A stretch of 64,000 nucleotides of DNA from JBEKIK01 sp963845975 (GTDB lineage: Bacteria > Planctomycetota > Planctomycetia > Pirellulales > Thermoguttaceae), in assembly GCA_963845975.1 (NCBI GenBank), contig CAWJUD010000002.1, positions 2,046,001-2,110,000 of the forward strand. Reading direction: 5' to 3'. Position numbers and translations under genes: made by a program. The notes beneath the pieces were generated by a model. The model saw only the letters and a program-made list of their open reading frames with translations, made no database searches and was not told where the DNA came from. Of the stretch, positions 36,501 to 46,434 are shown in pieces. Numbering within the stretch: position 1 is the first letter of the stretch; each line of letters starts with the position of its first letter.

Positions 36501-39500
36501 TCAAGCGCCAATGGTTATTCGCATCGCCGGGCTTGATCCACGATTGCAATGCCTGCTCCAATTCCTTGGGCCGATCGAGTGCCACAAGGAGTTGATATTC
36601 GAGCATTTTCCAGTGCTGATTTTCCGCATCGGCTGTAATGGCTTCATCGAAATATTTCCCAATCCGGTCGATTAACTCGGGCTTGGCCCCTTTGCGCGCG
36701 GCCAGATTTATAAGCGTGATCAAGTAGCGTTGTCGCAGAGTTTCCTCCAAAGCGGCGCCGAGATCGTCATCTGCGGCGGCCTGCTTGGGTTTCGGCCCGA
36801 CATATTCCCAACACTCCTCCGCCACTCGGTCCAGGTTTCGGCCTAAGAGCACCTCGAGATATAGCCGCTCGATATTCAACCACGGCACGATTCCTTCGGA
36901 TTGTTTTTGCATCTCTTGCTTCAGCCGGTCGGCAAATTCTTCCCGGGCAAGGCGGAGATTATCCGCCCGCTTGGCGGCCAGTTCAGTGCGGGTAAGTTTT
37001 TCCTGATGTTCGATCTTGGCCATATTCGCTTCGAAACGGGATTGCAGCATGCGATCGGTCAGGCGGTACAAGGCGGCGACTTTGGCGGCCAGGCGCTCAG
37101 ATGGTTCTTCGGCGTCGGAAAGCTTGTCTAAAAGCGAGAAGGCTTCGTTTTCACGCTCCGCCGACCAGGATTGGGCCAACAGGGCGTTGAAAAGCCCGGC
37201 GGCGCATGCCGCACGATTTTCTTCCGTAGCCTTGTCCAATTGTTCCCGCAAAAAGGCCAGACACTCTTCGGCCCCGACCCGCGAGGAAAGCACCTGCACG
37301 AGTGTCCCAGCCAATCGCCCCTTAACTGCCGCATCGGTCTCGGCCGCCCAGCGTTTATGCAAATCGGCGGCTAACCTCTTCCACGCCTCCGGCTCGACTG
37401 CCGGATCATTGGGCATGATCCAGGAAACATACCGCTGGATCTGATCGGCGGATAGCTTTTCCATTTCGGTTCCTAACATCGCGGCAACGCTCTTGCGCAC
37501 TCGCCGGCACTCGTCGGTTTGCTGGAACCGCCAATTCCCCATGATGGTATCGGCAATGTTCTGTTGCGAATCACTTTTTGCGAAAAACAGCGCGGCATCA
37601 GCCAGCGGAGCCAGCCAACGCTCGTCGATGCGGTTGGTGTAAAGATTGTAACCCTGGCCCAGGGCCTGCGAAACCGCCGCCTGGAGCTTCGCCGACGCCT
37701 CCGGCGACAACCGCTCCGCCGTCTGGCCTTCCTTCATCCATCGCTCGATTGTCGCGTTTGCCTCGTCCATCCGGCCGCTCTTGACCAGGGCGCTTAAATA
37801 CTGCTGATAAGCGGACATTCCCGGCGGACTGCGCTTAATCCACCCGGCCAGGTAATCGACCAATTCAGGATATCGCCCCTCCCGTTCCAACAATTGGCTG
37901 TAGCAGTTCCGCAGTGATTCATCTTCGTTAGGCAACCATCGGGCCTGGTCCGTAAGCACGCGGGTAATCCAGGCGTATGCCGATTCGATATCGCCCGAAT
38001 TGGCCAGATTTTGGGCGTATTGCTGCTGCAAGTTGGCGTCGTGCGGATATTCCTCGGCCAATTGCTTTTGCAAGGCAAGCCACTCGTCCGACCGGCCCGT
38101 CTGCTGCAAGTAATTCGCCCGCTGCTGGTTCCACTGCTTCAGTCCGAGTAAATATTGCGGCTGGCGCTCGAAGACCGGCTTGAGGGCATCGAGCAGGGCC
38201 AACATTTCATTGGCTTCCAAAACGCCGGACGACTGGCTGAGCAGATGGTTGGCTATAAACATGTCGTCGGAAACGAAATTACCGGCCGATGACTGCTTGG
38301 CGAGTTTTTCGGCCTCGGCAAAAATACTTTGTTTTAACTCCTCGCGGCGCCGATTGACGTTTAGGAAGGCGTAACGCAACCATCGCAGACCGGGCATGCC
38401 ATCGGCCAGTTTTTCGGCTTTTTCCAGGTATTCCTGTGCACGGCTCCATTGTTGGCTTCGAGCGAAATAGAGCAGCAGGACCACCTGATCGTCGAATTTC
38501 GCCTTTCCATCGGCAATTGCCTGCTTGGCAGCGGTAAGTTTCGGTAATGGCTCGTGTAGGAATTGGATTTGATCGCGGCCGGCCAGTTCCTTGTCGATTC
38601 GCCGGCCCAGGTACTCAGCCGAAATTGTTTTGAATTGTTGCCTGGTTCGCGAAACCAGGCGGTTTTCGGCGTCAAAAGTTTCGATTCGGCCCGCCCACCA
38701 TGCGCCGGCTATTTCGATGAAATCCTCGCACTTAGTGGAACTAGTTGCCTTGCCATCCTGGCGATTTTCGATCCACAGAACCACGTGCCGCCGGGTGTCG
38801 ATCATCACATCAGTTTCAGTCTGTCTACTGGCTGGATATTTAATGACCAGCAGCGTGCGATCGCCGCCCTGGGGCTTGAGTTCGATCTGGCATTGCGGAT
38901 AAGTTTTTTCCAGCGAACTGAGCGTGTATAGCCCCAAATCCAAGGGCGGCTTGGCTAAATCAAGCGGCGTGGACTTTCGGACCCGGCCGAGTTGTAATGC
39001 CTTTGATAAGACTCCGCGCTCTTTATCGTTGCACCACTGGACTGTGGTTTGCTGCCCGCCGCCTTGGCCGCGGATGAGCCATTTCTGTGGCGAGACTAAT
39101 GACAGAGTTTCGGATCGCGACGTGACTTCGTCCCAGCGCACGTCGAACGATTCGCTGCTGCGATCGATCTCCAATCCGCCCGCTAATTGGGCAAGTTGAT
39201 CGTTGCGCAACAGGCTTTGAGCCAATGTCCGGGCCTCGGCCGACCATCGCGTTTTCGGCTCCTTAACCGTTGTTTTACGCTCCGCGGGCGGCAGATATGG
39301 GAAAAGACTGGTAAACCATTGGTCGTCCTGCGGCGGTTTTCCGGACCAGGGGCCGAAACGCTCTCCCCAGCCAGATCTTCTATTTCCACTATATGTAATG
39401 TCGTCACTTAGAAAATTTGGACTGGATAAAACGTATTTTTGACGGCGGTCGCCCTGAAAATCTCCGTCATTATCACCGAAGCCGGCCGCAAGCCAAACAC

Positions 39501-42500
39501 CGGCTTTAGATTCGTCCACCATGCCAAATGGCATTCCCGATTCAGGCATATCGGCCGCTAAAAGTGGTTCTTCATTGACCAACATTCTCGATCTTTCTCC
39601 AAATCCAGCCCCAAACATGTTGCCGGAGATTTCATCAATTGATAAATCGCCTTCTAAGGCTAGCGATTTTCGCTTATTGTCCTCCGCGAGATCGCCTAAA
39701 TCGTAATTCGATAAATATTTGTCCATTCCTCCCGATTGTTCAAACGATTCTCCAAGTTCTGAGCCACTTAGACCCAGTGTCCCTCCATTGATAGTTGGGA
39801 AGGTTGGAAATGTAGGACTGGAAGTCGGCATAGGGCCATTAACCTCTTGAGTTTGTTTAACTACTATGCTGAGGTTGGTTACGAAGGGCTCGATCGAACC
39901 CGGCCCGCCAACGCTCTCCCAGGTGCTCGGTTTTACAGTGTCGGAAATCAAATTGGTCAGGCTATCGAAGTCGGCTTGCATACCTCCGCCTCCAATTCCG
40001 GCCATTCGGTGAGATACCCCTGCGGGCACTGGCCGTTGCGGCGTCCTGCGTCCCAGGGCGGCCAATTGACCGAGCACCGCGCTGCGCAGCCCGATCCGCC
40101 AGTTGCCGGCGATTTTCATCTGCTGCTGGACCAGTTCGTAATTGGCATTGTCCCGGCCTTGGGCGAAGAATTTTTCCCCGTCGCGTATCTGAAAGCCGCG
40201 TTTCACCTTGAACCGCTCGCGGTCGGCGTCGCTTTCCAGCACCAAAAGCGAGGTATAGGGCGTGATAATGTGATATTCTTCCGACAAGGCGATGATCTCG
40301 TCCTTGATTGCCGGCGATGCCCCTTGTTGCAGCAATGCGTCGAGGTGCATCCGCGCCCAAAGCCGGGGTATGAACGAATTTCCCTGCTCGGCGTCTTTCA
40401 GCGAAACCTTGCTGCTGTAACGCACGGCTTTGCCGCTGAGCGTTCCGGTCACGGTCACTTCACCCTGCTGATCGCCGCCCTCGGGCAGATAACGGCCCAA
40501 AACAATCTGCTGCGATCCTGCGGAAATATTGGGCAGTTCCCCCGGATAAACCCTGGCCGTGCGCAGTCCTTTAAATTCGATTTTGAGGTTTTTCATTCCC
40601 GGCCGGGCCAGTTCCTGGAGCAGTTCCGCAGCCACCGCTTGCGGAGAATGTTCCCCGGTGATTTGCCGCAGCGATCCGCCGCCCAACGAGGCGATGGTCT
40701 TGACGACCACCGGCTCGAAACTGCTGCTGACCGTTACCGCATGGAAGGTCGCGGTCTTGCCTTCGTACAATCGGCGCAGGCGTTTGCTTAAGTCGACCGG
40801 ATCGACGTCGTGGGCGGTGGGAATGCCGTCGCCAATGTAAATCACCTGCGTTTTCGGCCCCGCCTGTTCCAAGGCCGAGGAAAAGGCCTTGTCTAAATCG
40901 GTCCAGCCTAATGAGGTCCGATTGGCCAAAAAATCGCGGGCCGCGGCGACGTTCTTCTCATCGGCAGGCATAGGCTTTTCAAAGACCCAGTCGCAATCCA
41001 CGTCGCAACCGGCCACGTTGAACGCGTCCTTGGGCGTCAATGCACTTAAGAGCGCGGCAAGGAACTCGGCCTGAGCCGCACGGCTGGGCGCGTCCATCGA
41101 GGCCGACGTGTCGGCCAGAACCAGCAAGTTCATGGGCTCGCCGTCAGGCAGGGTTTCCCGCTGCCACTGGCCGTCGTCTGCCGGAGGCGACAACTGGAGC
41201 ATGAAATAGCCGTCGTCGCCGCGGCGATGGGGAATCATCACCACGTCCGATTGCCGGCCCTCGGTTTCCACCAGGACCTCGAAATCGCGGGTCGGCGTAT
41301 ATTCCTGGGCGGTGAATTCCACACGGGCCGAGTGCTCGGTTTTTTCCGTTCGCACCGTGTGCGTGGGCGATATTATATTCTTAATTGGCACGACGGAGTT
41401 GAGCGTTACGTCGATGGCCAACTCCCGCAACGGATGCTGCTTGAGCATCTCGCTTTGCAGCGGATAACTGTAACGATAACGATTTCCGTTTTGTGGCAGC
41501 ACCTGGGTATAAGTGATTTTGATGCGCTTTTCGCTGTCGGGCTCGATGGGGAATACGCGGGCCTTGAATATGTTTCCACCCGACCATTCCAAAAGCCCGG
41601 GATCGCGCCGCTCGCGGAGGATTGTTTCGTAAATTTCACGGGCCCGTTGCTTTTCGACCACGTCGGCCTCGACCAACTCGCTGCCGATCCACATGCCGAA
41701 CCCTGAGATCGAAGCGTCTTGCGGCAAGGGAAATTGGAAAACGCCCTCCAGCCGCGTAGGCGTGTGGTTGACGAACGATTCCTCGATCACTGTGCGGGCG
41801 ATCTGGTCGCGGATGTCGACCGAGACCTTGTGATAACCGACCGTCAGCGGCACGTTGCGCCCGTCGACCTTGGCAATCAACGAACCGATCGATTCCACGG
41901 CCTCTGCGCCTTCAAAACCCTTTAACCAAAGCGGATCCTTATCGAGCCTGACGAGTTTTTGTTTATCGAGCCGAAAAACTTGCCGGCCTTGGACCGTGAT
42001 TTTTTGCCCATCCGGCCCGAGAATTTCCAATGGCGCTTTTTCCTCGGCGGTGACTTTTATCTCTCCGTCAAATAAGCGAACCTGGTTGGGTTTTACCAAC
42101 TCCGCCAACGAGCCGGGACCGAGCGTCACGTCGGTCTGCTTGACCAGGCGCAAAGCCACGGCATTTGCCCCGCGCGAATCGGTGCGGATCCAATCGCCAG
42201 GCTTGAGCACCAGATGAGTAGTAATCGGGGTCCAGCGCTTGCCCATCACCGGCTTGAGCCCCACGATCCCTTGCACGTCGCTTATTTTTCCGATGCGTCC
42301 GTCTTCGGTCAGGACATCGCCGACGATAAAAATATCTTCAGGGGCCGGCTGATCGGTGGCGAGAACGGTTAATTTCGCGACCGGCGTCAGACGGCCGTCA
42401 AGTTCGGTCGTTGTTTCTAAGGTGCACAGGCATTGCGTGCCGGCATCGACCAGGGCGCGGATATGGATTTTACCTTTTTCCGCCGGTATATCGAGTTGAT

Positions 42501-43128
42501 AATCATCACAAGTCTTGCCATCGAGTTGGACCGGCTTGGATGCACGCTCGAATTGCAGGCTTCCCGGTTGTTGCGGTCGAGGCAGTTCTAAAAGGGACAG
42601 AACATCCAAGCCGCCGGATGCCTCTTCTCCGCCGAGAAAATACGGAGAGACCGCGGAATTGGCCCGATTGGCTTTTTCATCCACCAGCCAGAGCCGTTTT
42701 CCAAGGGCGATTTTGTAGGTGCCGTCCGGATTGTTCCAACGCAATTTATCGGGTTTTTGGGTCCAGATTTCGCTGGTTTTACCATCGCGGGTGATGCTCA
42801 GGTGCAGGCTATCGGCCCGGTTGATGCTTGAGAACACCTTGTCCGCCGGAATGGCAGTGGCGCTGGGTGAAAGGACGGTGAAAAATATTACTGCCGCGGC
42901 AGCCGCCGTGGCAACCGAGGCTGCCAAACCCCGCAGGGCATAGACAAACATGCGATGTCTCCTTCGCGAAGGTAAAATATTTTTGGGATTTTGGGCGGAG
43001 AATTCCCGGGTCGTTTGTTCGCGCAAACGTTCAAGGAATTCTTCGTCGGGCAGGGCGGCGTTATCGTCGGTCGCTGCGAACAGGGCCGCCAATCTCGCTT
43101 CGTCCCAATGTTCGTTATCAGTATTCAT
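33568..43128 (-). CDS. giant 3186-residue anti-sigma-like FecR/VIT/VWA/TPR membrane protein
   Basis: One uninterrupted frame. Order: short cytoplasmic N-terminus (1-60, as in anti-sigma factors), a membrane helix (about 64-88, ATAAAAAVIFFTVL), a LolA-like beta domain (about 100-250), a FecR-like domain (about 300-395; KPGDWIRTDSRGANAVALRL), a VIT domain (about 435-570; REIYETILRERRDPGLLEW), a VWA domain (about 660-850) with intact MIDAS DTSAS, a second beta domain (about 1300-1480), and TPR-like helical repeats to the C-terminus. VIT and VWA domains bind proteins or metal. Its start is 1 base after the sigma factor stop, within the same transcript. I infer it is an anti-sigma and envelope sensor. 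Confidence 0.85.
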   Translation of the reverse strand: MNTDNEHWDEARLAALFAATDDNAALPDEEFLERLREQTTREFSAQNPKNILPSRRRHRMFVYALRGLAASVATAAAAAVIFFTVLSPSATAIPADKVFSSINRADSLHLSITRDGKTSEIWTQKPDKLRWNNPDGTYKIALGKRLWLVDEKANRANSAVSPYFLGGEEASGGLDVLSLLELPRPQQPGSLQFERASKPVQLDGKTCDDYQLDIPAEKGKIHIRALVDAGTQCLCTLETTTELDGRLTPVAKLTVLATDQPAPEDIFIVGDVLTEDGRIGKISDVQGIVGLKPVMGKRWTPITTHLVLKPGDWIRTDSRGANAVALRLVKQTDVTLGPGSLAELVKPNQVRLFDGEIKVTAEEKAPLEILGPDGQKITVQGRQVFRLDKQKLVRLDKDPLWLKGFEGAEAVESIGSLIAKVDGRNVPLTVGYHKVSVDIRDQIARTVIEESFVNHTPTRLEGVFQFPLPQDASISGFGMWIGSELVEADVVEKQRAREIYETILRERRDPGLLEWSGGNIFKARVFPIEPDSEKRIKITYTQVLPQNGNRYRYSYPLQSEMLKQHPLRELAIDVTLNSVVPIKNIISPTHTVRTEKTEHSARVEFTAQEYTPTRDFEVLVETEGRQSDVVMIPHRRGDDGYFMLQLSPPADDGQWQRETLPDGEPMNLLVLADTSASMDAPSRAAQAEFLAALLSALTPKDAFNVAGCDVDCDWVFEKPMPADEKNVAAARDFLANRTSLGWTDLDKAFSSALEQAGPKTQVIYIGDGIPTAHDVDPVDLSKRLRRLYEGKTATFHAVTVSSSFEPVVVKTIASLGGGSLRQITGEHSPQAVAAELLQELARPGMKNLKIEFKGLRTARVYPGELPNISAGSQQIVLGRYLPEGGDQQGEVTVTGTLSGKAVRYSSKVSLKDAEQGNSFIPRLWARMHLDALLQQGASPAIKDEIIALSEEYHIITPYTSLLVLESDADRERFKVKRGFQIRDGEKFFAQGRDNANYELVQQQMKIAGNWRIGLRSAVLGQLAALGRRTPQRPVPAGVSHRMAGIGGGGMQADFDSLTNLISDTVKPSTWESVGGPGSIEPFVTNLSIVVKQTQEVNGPMPTSSPTFPTFPTINGGTLGLSGSELGESFEQSGGMDKYLSNYDLGDLAEDNKRKSLALEGDLSIDEISGNMFGAGFGERSRMLVNEEPLLAADMPESGMPFGMVDESKAGVWLAAGFGDNDGDFQGDRRQKYVLSSPNFLSDDITYSGNRRSGWGERFGPWSGKPPQDDQWFTSLFPYLPPAERKTTVKEPKTRWSAEARTLAQSLLRNDQLAQLAGGLEIDRSSESFDVRWDEVTSRSETLSLVSPQKWLIRGQGGGQQTTVQWCNDKERGVLSKALQLGRVRKSTPLDLAKPPLDLGLYTLSSLEKTYPQCQIELKPQGGDRTLLVIKYPASRQTETDVMIDTRRHVVLWIENRQDGKATSSTKCEDFIEIAGAWWAGRIETFDAENRLVSRTRQQFKTISAEYLGRRIDKELAGRDQIQFLHEPLPKLTAAKQAIADGKAKFDDQVVLLLYFARSQQWSRAQEYLEKAEKLADGMPGLRWLRYAFLNVNRRREELKQSIFAEAEKLAKQSSAGNFVSDDMFIANHLLSQSSGVLEANEMLALLDALKPVFERQPQYLLGLKQWNQQRANYLQQTGRSDEWLALQKQLAEEYPHDANLQQQYAQNLANSGDIESAYAWITRVLTDQARWLPNEDESLRNCYSQLLEREGRYPELVDYLAGWIKRSPPGMSAYQQYLSALVKSGRMDEANATIERWMKEGQTAERLSPEASAKLQAAVSQALGQGYNLYTNRIDERWLAPLADAALFFAKSDSQQNIADTIMGNWRFQQTDECRRVRKSVAAMLGTEMEKLSADQIQRYVSWIMPNDPAVEPEAWKRLAADLHKRWAAETDAAVKGRLAGTLVQVLSSRVGAEECLAFLREQLDKATEENRAACAAGLFNALLAQSWSAERENEAFSLLDKLSDAEEPSERLAAKVAALYRLTDRMLQSRFEANMAKIEHQEKLTRTELAAKRADNLRLAREEFADRLKQEMQKQSEGIVPWLNIERLYLEVLLGRNLDRVAEECWEYVGPKPKQAAADDDLGAALEETLRQRYLITLINLAARKGAKPELIDRIGKYFDEAITADAENQHWKMLEYQLLVALDRPKELEQALQSWIKPGDANNHWRLTLAYLLAEQGKIAEAVKLFETIEASDELGPREYRTLANWYMVLNRRELYERSLVASYKSNEEWRLSNWLSQKLRPWQYGNAHPPGELDKEVLLVFAALFEKSGNPQNYLWQLREFYVATRDFRLLTGMADAVVGHTAELVYPFLQNMGSVLGEIRDEATADSLIEHLVKVRDRAKTEIDQRTLDMLELLVERRAAELKNQPGPHADKALQAMQRAFKRQWSAGEQKLMADFLSSLGAISNDKLAAEQLRQLQTLHQGAAPGSLDRLHIAHRLAIAYWSYSRHEQAIDLLQSALDEYQNALNGVLPSAANEALGTFVSYLEQTRHYDRGEKVLQDQLRHPCNRQQTYWLIERLYELYENAIRNDGDVSLGNAATLYRAAEQKIQTELDSGNENHRAALIGRLCGIYNAAHDKKMPSAAEDIKTFALKRLPEVLKLQTNHYQSSVNQVADALHTVAGPRDALAFLIERVEHEPAWFRLNNMDSWNQFGWKIADWRMEVKDLGNLEERLLGIVTAELRRDLESRQVHNATIYRMDYGNPNHFWAEKTDSFAKTAVEVLAQQKKSSAAVVYIAQYLYHGLHRFDRAIEILLNAYHEQVLDESGQSQLVQFLHKQNRQGESIPILLPLVERRPDNMQYRVWLMHAYFCTNRPAELAELLKQTDAYFHEANRWNEPAMAALAASCLENQLYEQSVAYYKELIPLHQRTRLRRGIGNGTLSDYYGKMAQAYAGLKKTAEAVDAACGAIISWGPRIDQRKGALESLKQVLRQSPDLDAFVVELDKQCTETGLQNPIVRKAIGQIFAEKQQYAKAIAQLKLACELQPNDTETYQQLIDCYDKQGDKAGAVEQLLQAVQLSRRDIKLYQDLGKRYDSMGKGKETERAYTSIVEVLPNESESHALLAEIRQNQNRWPEAAACWQQVAKLRSLEPTGLLKLAAAQIHLKQWDEAEATLRQLETTGWPARFGDVYGQAAQMRRQLEDHRK

Positions 43129-43129
43129 G

Positions 43130-43723
43130 TCACCCTCCGGTTTGCCCGGTATCGGGATCGTTGAAGGTTTTCAAAAAGACTTGTCGAAAGGCCTGCCTGG
43201 CACGAGCCAGCCTCGATCGCACCGCCGTAACCGAGCACTGCTGGGCCCCGGCGATTTGTTCCACGCTGGCGCCGTCAACGTATTTGGCAGTCAATACTGT
43301 TTCGTAGTCGATGGGTAATTCGGTTAAGGCGGAGCGGACCATGTCGGCAAGCTCGGCCGATTGCAGCATGTCGACGGGTGCTTGCTCGCGCCCTTCCAAC
43401 CAGCGAATAATCTGCCGATTGCCTTGCGGCGATGAATGGCCGCGGCGCGCCTGCTTGCGATAGTGCAATGCCACGTGATTTCGGGCGATACCATAAAGCC
43501 ACAACCATAGCGGCCCGCGAGTCGCATCATACTTGCTCGCGGACCGGGCGGCCGCCATAAAAGTTTCCTGAACCACATCGGCCACGTCATGTACATTCAG
43601 TCCCATCATCCGGGCGACAGCCTGCCAGACCTGCCGACAATAGGCGTCGTACAGCGTGCGCCAGGCGTCGGGATTACCCTCCTGCAATCCCCGAACGACC
43701 TGTCGCTCCTGCTCTTGGTTCAT
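43130..43723 (-). CDS. ECF sigma factor paired with the giant protein
   Basis: A 197-residue ECF sigma-70 factor. Region 2: WRTLYDAYCRQVWQAVARMM and VADVVQETFMAAARSASKYD, then GPLWLWLYGIARNHVALHYR. Region 4: LTELPIDYETVLTAKYVDGA followed by SVEQIAGAQQCSVTAVRSRL. The ATG at 43723 (MNQEQERQ) is preferred to the longer 43741 start. The GGAGGGTGAC stretch at its end is the ribosome site of the giant gene. Direct coupling supports a sigma/anti-sigma pair. Confidence 0.9.
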   Translation of the reverse strand: MNQEQERQVVRGLQEGNPDAWRTLYDAYCRQVWQAVARMMGLNVHDVADVVQETFMAAARSASKYDATRGPLWLWLYGIARNHVALHYRKQARRGHSSPQGNRQIIRWLEGREQAPVDMLQSAELADMVRSALTELPIDYETVLTAKYVDGASVEQIAGAQQCSVTAVRSRLARARQAFRQVFLKTFNDPDTGQTGG

Positions 43724-44165
43724 AAAGGCACTCTGAAACAAACATGCTTATAACAATATCTTTGCGCGAAAGGGCCGAAATGTATCGGAATAACTACAAA
43801 ATCCCCCCAATTAGATTGTTTCCGGTAAGTATTTATGCATTATATGGCAGAATTATTGAGGTTCACAGGCAAGAAAAAGTTCCCTGGGACTGTTCGGGAA
43901 TTGTTATTGAAAATGCCGGTTACTTGCCCGGTGACAGTTCGACCTGGACCTGAGCAAACGTTTGCTAGATGTAGTTGAGATGAGAATTGCGGCAAATGTC
44001 AAAAGACTAGAAAGAGTGAAATAAAGACGCGGATATATGCACAGCAACTTGTTTTTACTGTCTTCTCATGAAGAACTCTGTAGACATTATACTTTTTTAT
44101 GAAATTCCAAAATTCTTCCTGGGATTCGCTGGAACTGCTGCTGGAATTATGCAGGAACCATGAAT
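43724..44165. other. spacer upstream of the sigma factor
   Basis: No supported gene in 442 bp. It should contain the promoter for the sigma/giant operon on the minus strand; I cannot assign a specific one. The segment at 44000-44120 is AT-rich with no obvious repeat. Confidence 0.4.
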
Positions 44166-44429
44166 TTACCCGTTGTCCTCCGGCTTATCCGCTTCGTCGT
44201 TAGGTTGAGAGGAACTCCGGATTGCATCGAGGATTTCCAGAATCGCATCCTTGCGATCGAGCGGAGCTTCTACGTGGCCCCAACCGACGGTAAACTGGAA
44301 CAGTCCATCGTAGGCCAGATCATAGTAACTTTGCATGGCATGAGGTATGCCGCGCTCTTCGAGTTCGCCCCTCAAGCAAAGCGCTTCGATCTCGTTTCTA
44401 ATCGTCGCAATCTTCTCGAATCGTTCCAT
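44166..44429 (-). CDS. small DUF2007-like putative signal-transducing protein
   Basis: An 87-residue protein (MERFEKIATIRNEIEALCLR) followed by ELEERGIPHAMQSYYD. This is the DUF2007 pattern: a short domain that senses or binds, with an internal swap of residues after the EARGI-like motif, and GLFQFTVGWGHVEAP later. Function is not known; the family is often near proteases or transporters. It is transcribed alone, on the strand opposite the porin. Confidence 0.5.
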   Translation of the reverse strand: MERFEKIATIRNEIEALCLRGELEERGIPHAMQSYYDLAYDGLFQFTVGWGHVEAPLDRKDAILEILDAIRSSSQPNDEADKPEDNG

Positions 44430-44817
44430 AAAAATACCCTCGCCCTAATCCTCTTACAGAGGGATATAGGCCGTAGTAATCGCCTCTCTTTTGTAATATT
44501 ACATTCCAAAATTGTGCTTTAGTTGAGCAATCACAATTTCAATGATCTTGCTTGATATCCCCAATATAGCACATTTCCTATCTATGCATAATAAGTAAAG
44601 TGCGTAAACTTCCGAGCTTTCTTATTTTATCAAGACTAGTTATTTTTTTGACGATACCTTTCAAAATGGTTAATAGGGTTATGCTTGATTATTCTACCAC
44701 ATGAATTTTAGGGGAAAAATGGTGTGATCACGGGGCAATGATAAAACCTGACAAAATGAAATTGCGCAATATAAGCAATTTTCACGATCTGCTTATTTTT
44801 ACAGAGGAAATTGCACA
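44430..44817. other. promoter-bearing spacer before the porin
   Basis: A 388-bp AT-rich spacer. It carries the porin ribosome site AGAGGAAAT just before the ATG at 44818. I see runs such as TTTTTTGACG near 44645 and poly-T patches but no unambiguous promoter. No gene or RNA is recognised. Confidence 0.4.
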
Positions 44818-46401
44818 ATGAAGACACTCCCTATTGCCTTGATCGCATTTTTTTCCCTTTCAATCACATTATTGGCTGTTTTACCAGGGCAAAGCTTGTA
44901 CGCCGCCGAACAAGACCTGATCGAGCGGCTGAATCAGTTGGAAGCCGAGACCCAGGCCTTGCGCGGGGAAGTTACCAGGATGCGGCAGGATGTAGTCGTG
45001 CGTTTGCCTGTGGTTGAATCGAGCACCGCTTCCAACTCGGTGATCCAGGCATCCGATACATACGAACCTACGGCGCCGGCTCCACCCGTGCCATGGGCCT
45101 TGCCCTTGTCGACCGCATCCCAGCCGTCCCTATCGCAAACAGCCGCGTCTACATCGACTGGTCAGTCGCCTGTTACGCCTTTACCGCCCGTGACACAAAC
45201 GGCTACATCCGAAGCGGATAAAATTCAACCGGCTGCACCGCAGGAGGATTATTACACCCTTGACCAGCTCAAGGCCGAGATGAAAAAACTAGTCTGGAAA
45301 AAGGGCGATTTCACCGTAACTCCATATGGTTATTTATGGGGCGCAACGACTTATGAGACGGAGCGCTCGAATAACGGCGACTTTACTTATTACATCTTTT
45401 CAGCCCAAGCACCGGAGCAGGTAGGGCCGACATATCACGTCGACGCCAAATCGACCCGCATAGGTCTGGACGTTCTAGGCCCGCGAATTGCCTGCTTGAA
45501 TTGCGCACAAAGCGGCGGCAAAGTGGAATTCGACTTTCAAGGCGCTTCTGCTCAGGAGAATAAAGGCGCCGTCCTGCTGCGCCACGCCTATTGGGAGGTA
45601 AAAGACGAGGAATTCCGCCTGCTTGCCGGTCAAACCTGGGATATTATCTCCCCGCTTTATCCCAACACGATCATGTACACCGTGTATTGGGCGGCGGGCA
45701 ATATCGGTTACCGGCGGGCGCAGTTTCGCGGCGAGCGATACTTGGCATGCTCGGATGAACTGCTCCTGACCATGCAGGGATCGATAAACGGCGACATCAT
45801 AGCCGACACCGCGCCGACCGGCATCAACGCCTTCGGCGATCAGTCCAGTTGGCCTATTATAGAAGGGCGCACTGCGTTGACGTTCGGCCCTCGCGGCAAA
45901 GATTGCAATCCCATTACCTTGGGCGTTTCCGGCCATATCGGTGAACAACGCTTCAAGTTTACCTCCGCTCCAGCCCAGGAGTTATCCGCCGATACCTGGT
46001 CTTTCAACGTGGATCTTAAGGCGCCCATTACCGATCGCTTTGGAATCCAAGGCGAGTACCAAATCGGCGACGACTTGAGCTCTTTCCAGGGCGGCATTCT
46101 CCAAGGGTACAATTTCACTTTGCGAAAACCCATTTATGACGCCGGGGGCTGGCTGGAAGTGTGGTACTACTGGACTCCACAGTGGCACAGCCACGTTGGT
46201 TACTGCATCGACGATCCGCTGGACAGCGACATCCCCGCAGGCGGCCGCACTTACAACGCCGTCTACTTTGGAAACCTTCTTTACGACGTGACCAAACAGT
46301 TCACCTGCGGCCTGGAGGTAGGTCAATGGCGCACGCTTTACAAAGGCCTGGCCCCGGGCGAAGCAACACGTATCGAGTTCATGGCTAGATACGGGTTCTA
46401 A
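44818..46401 (+). CDS. porin (DcaP-like outer-membrane beta-barrel)
   Basis: A 527-residue outer-membrane protein. The signal peptide runs to about residue 30 (LLAVLPGQSLYAAEQ), followed by a short coiled coil (LIERLNQLEAETQALRGEVT), a Pro/Thr-rich linker (about 75-140) and a barrel from about 160. The barrel includes TPYGYLWGATTYETERSNNG, LDVLGPRIACLN and RLLAGQTWDIISPLYPNT, as in DcaP-type porins, and it ends at an aromatic residue (EFMARYGF), the usual barrel C-terminus. The coiled coil is typical of porins anchored to the cell wall. The solute is unknown. Confidence 0.75.
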   Translation: MKTLPIALIAFFSLSITLLAVLPGQSLYAAEQDLIERLNQLEAETQALRGEVTRMRQDVVVRLPVVESSTASNSVIQASDTYEPTAPAPPVPWALPLSTASQPSLSQTAASTSTGQSPVTPLPPVTQTATSEADKIQPAAPQEDYYTLDQLKAEMKKLVWKKGDFTVTPYGYLWGATTYETERSNNGDFTYYIFSAQAPEQVGPTYHVDAKSTRIGLDVLGPRIACLNCAQSGGKVEFDFQGASAQENKGAVLLRHAYWEVKDEEFRLLAGQTWDIISPLYPNTIMYTVYWAAGNIGYRRAQFRGERYLACSDELLLTMQGSINGDIIADTAPTGINAFGDQSSWPIIEGRTALTFGPRGKDCNPITLGVSGHIGEQRFKFTSAPAQELSADTWSFNVDLKAPITDRFGIQGEYQIGDDLSSFQGGILQGYNFTLRKPIYDAGGWLEVWYYWTPQWHSHVGYCIDDPLDSDIPAGGRTYNAVYFGNLLYDVTKQFTCGLEVGQWRTLYKGLAPGEATRIEFMARYGF

Positions 46402-46434
46402 AGTGAGTCTCACTTAAATGTTGCGTGTAAAATT

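Noticed and set aside
39847..40791. Long plus-strand open frame inside the giant gene
   Set aside because: It is antisense to well-matched VIT/VWA coding sequence and has no family-like motifs, so it is a shadow of high GC in the real gene.
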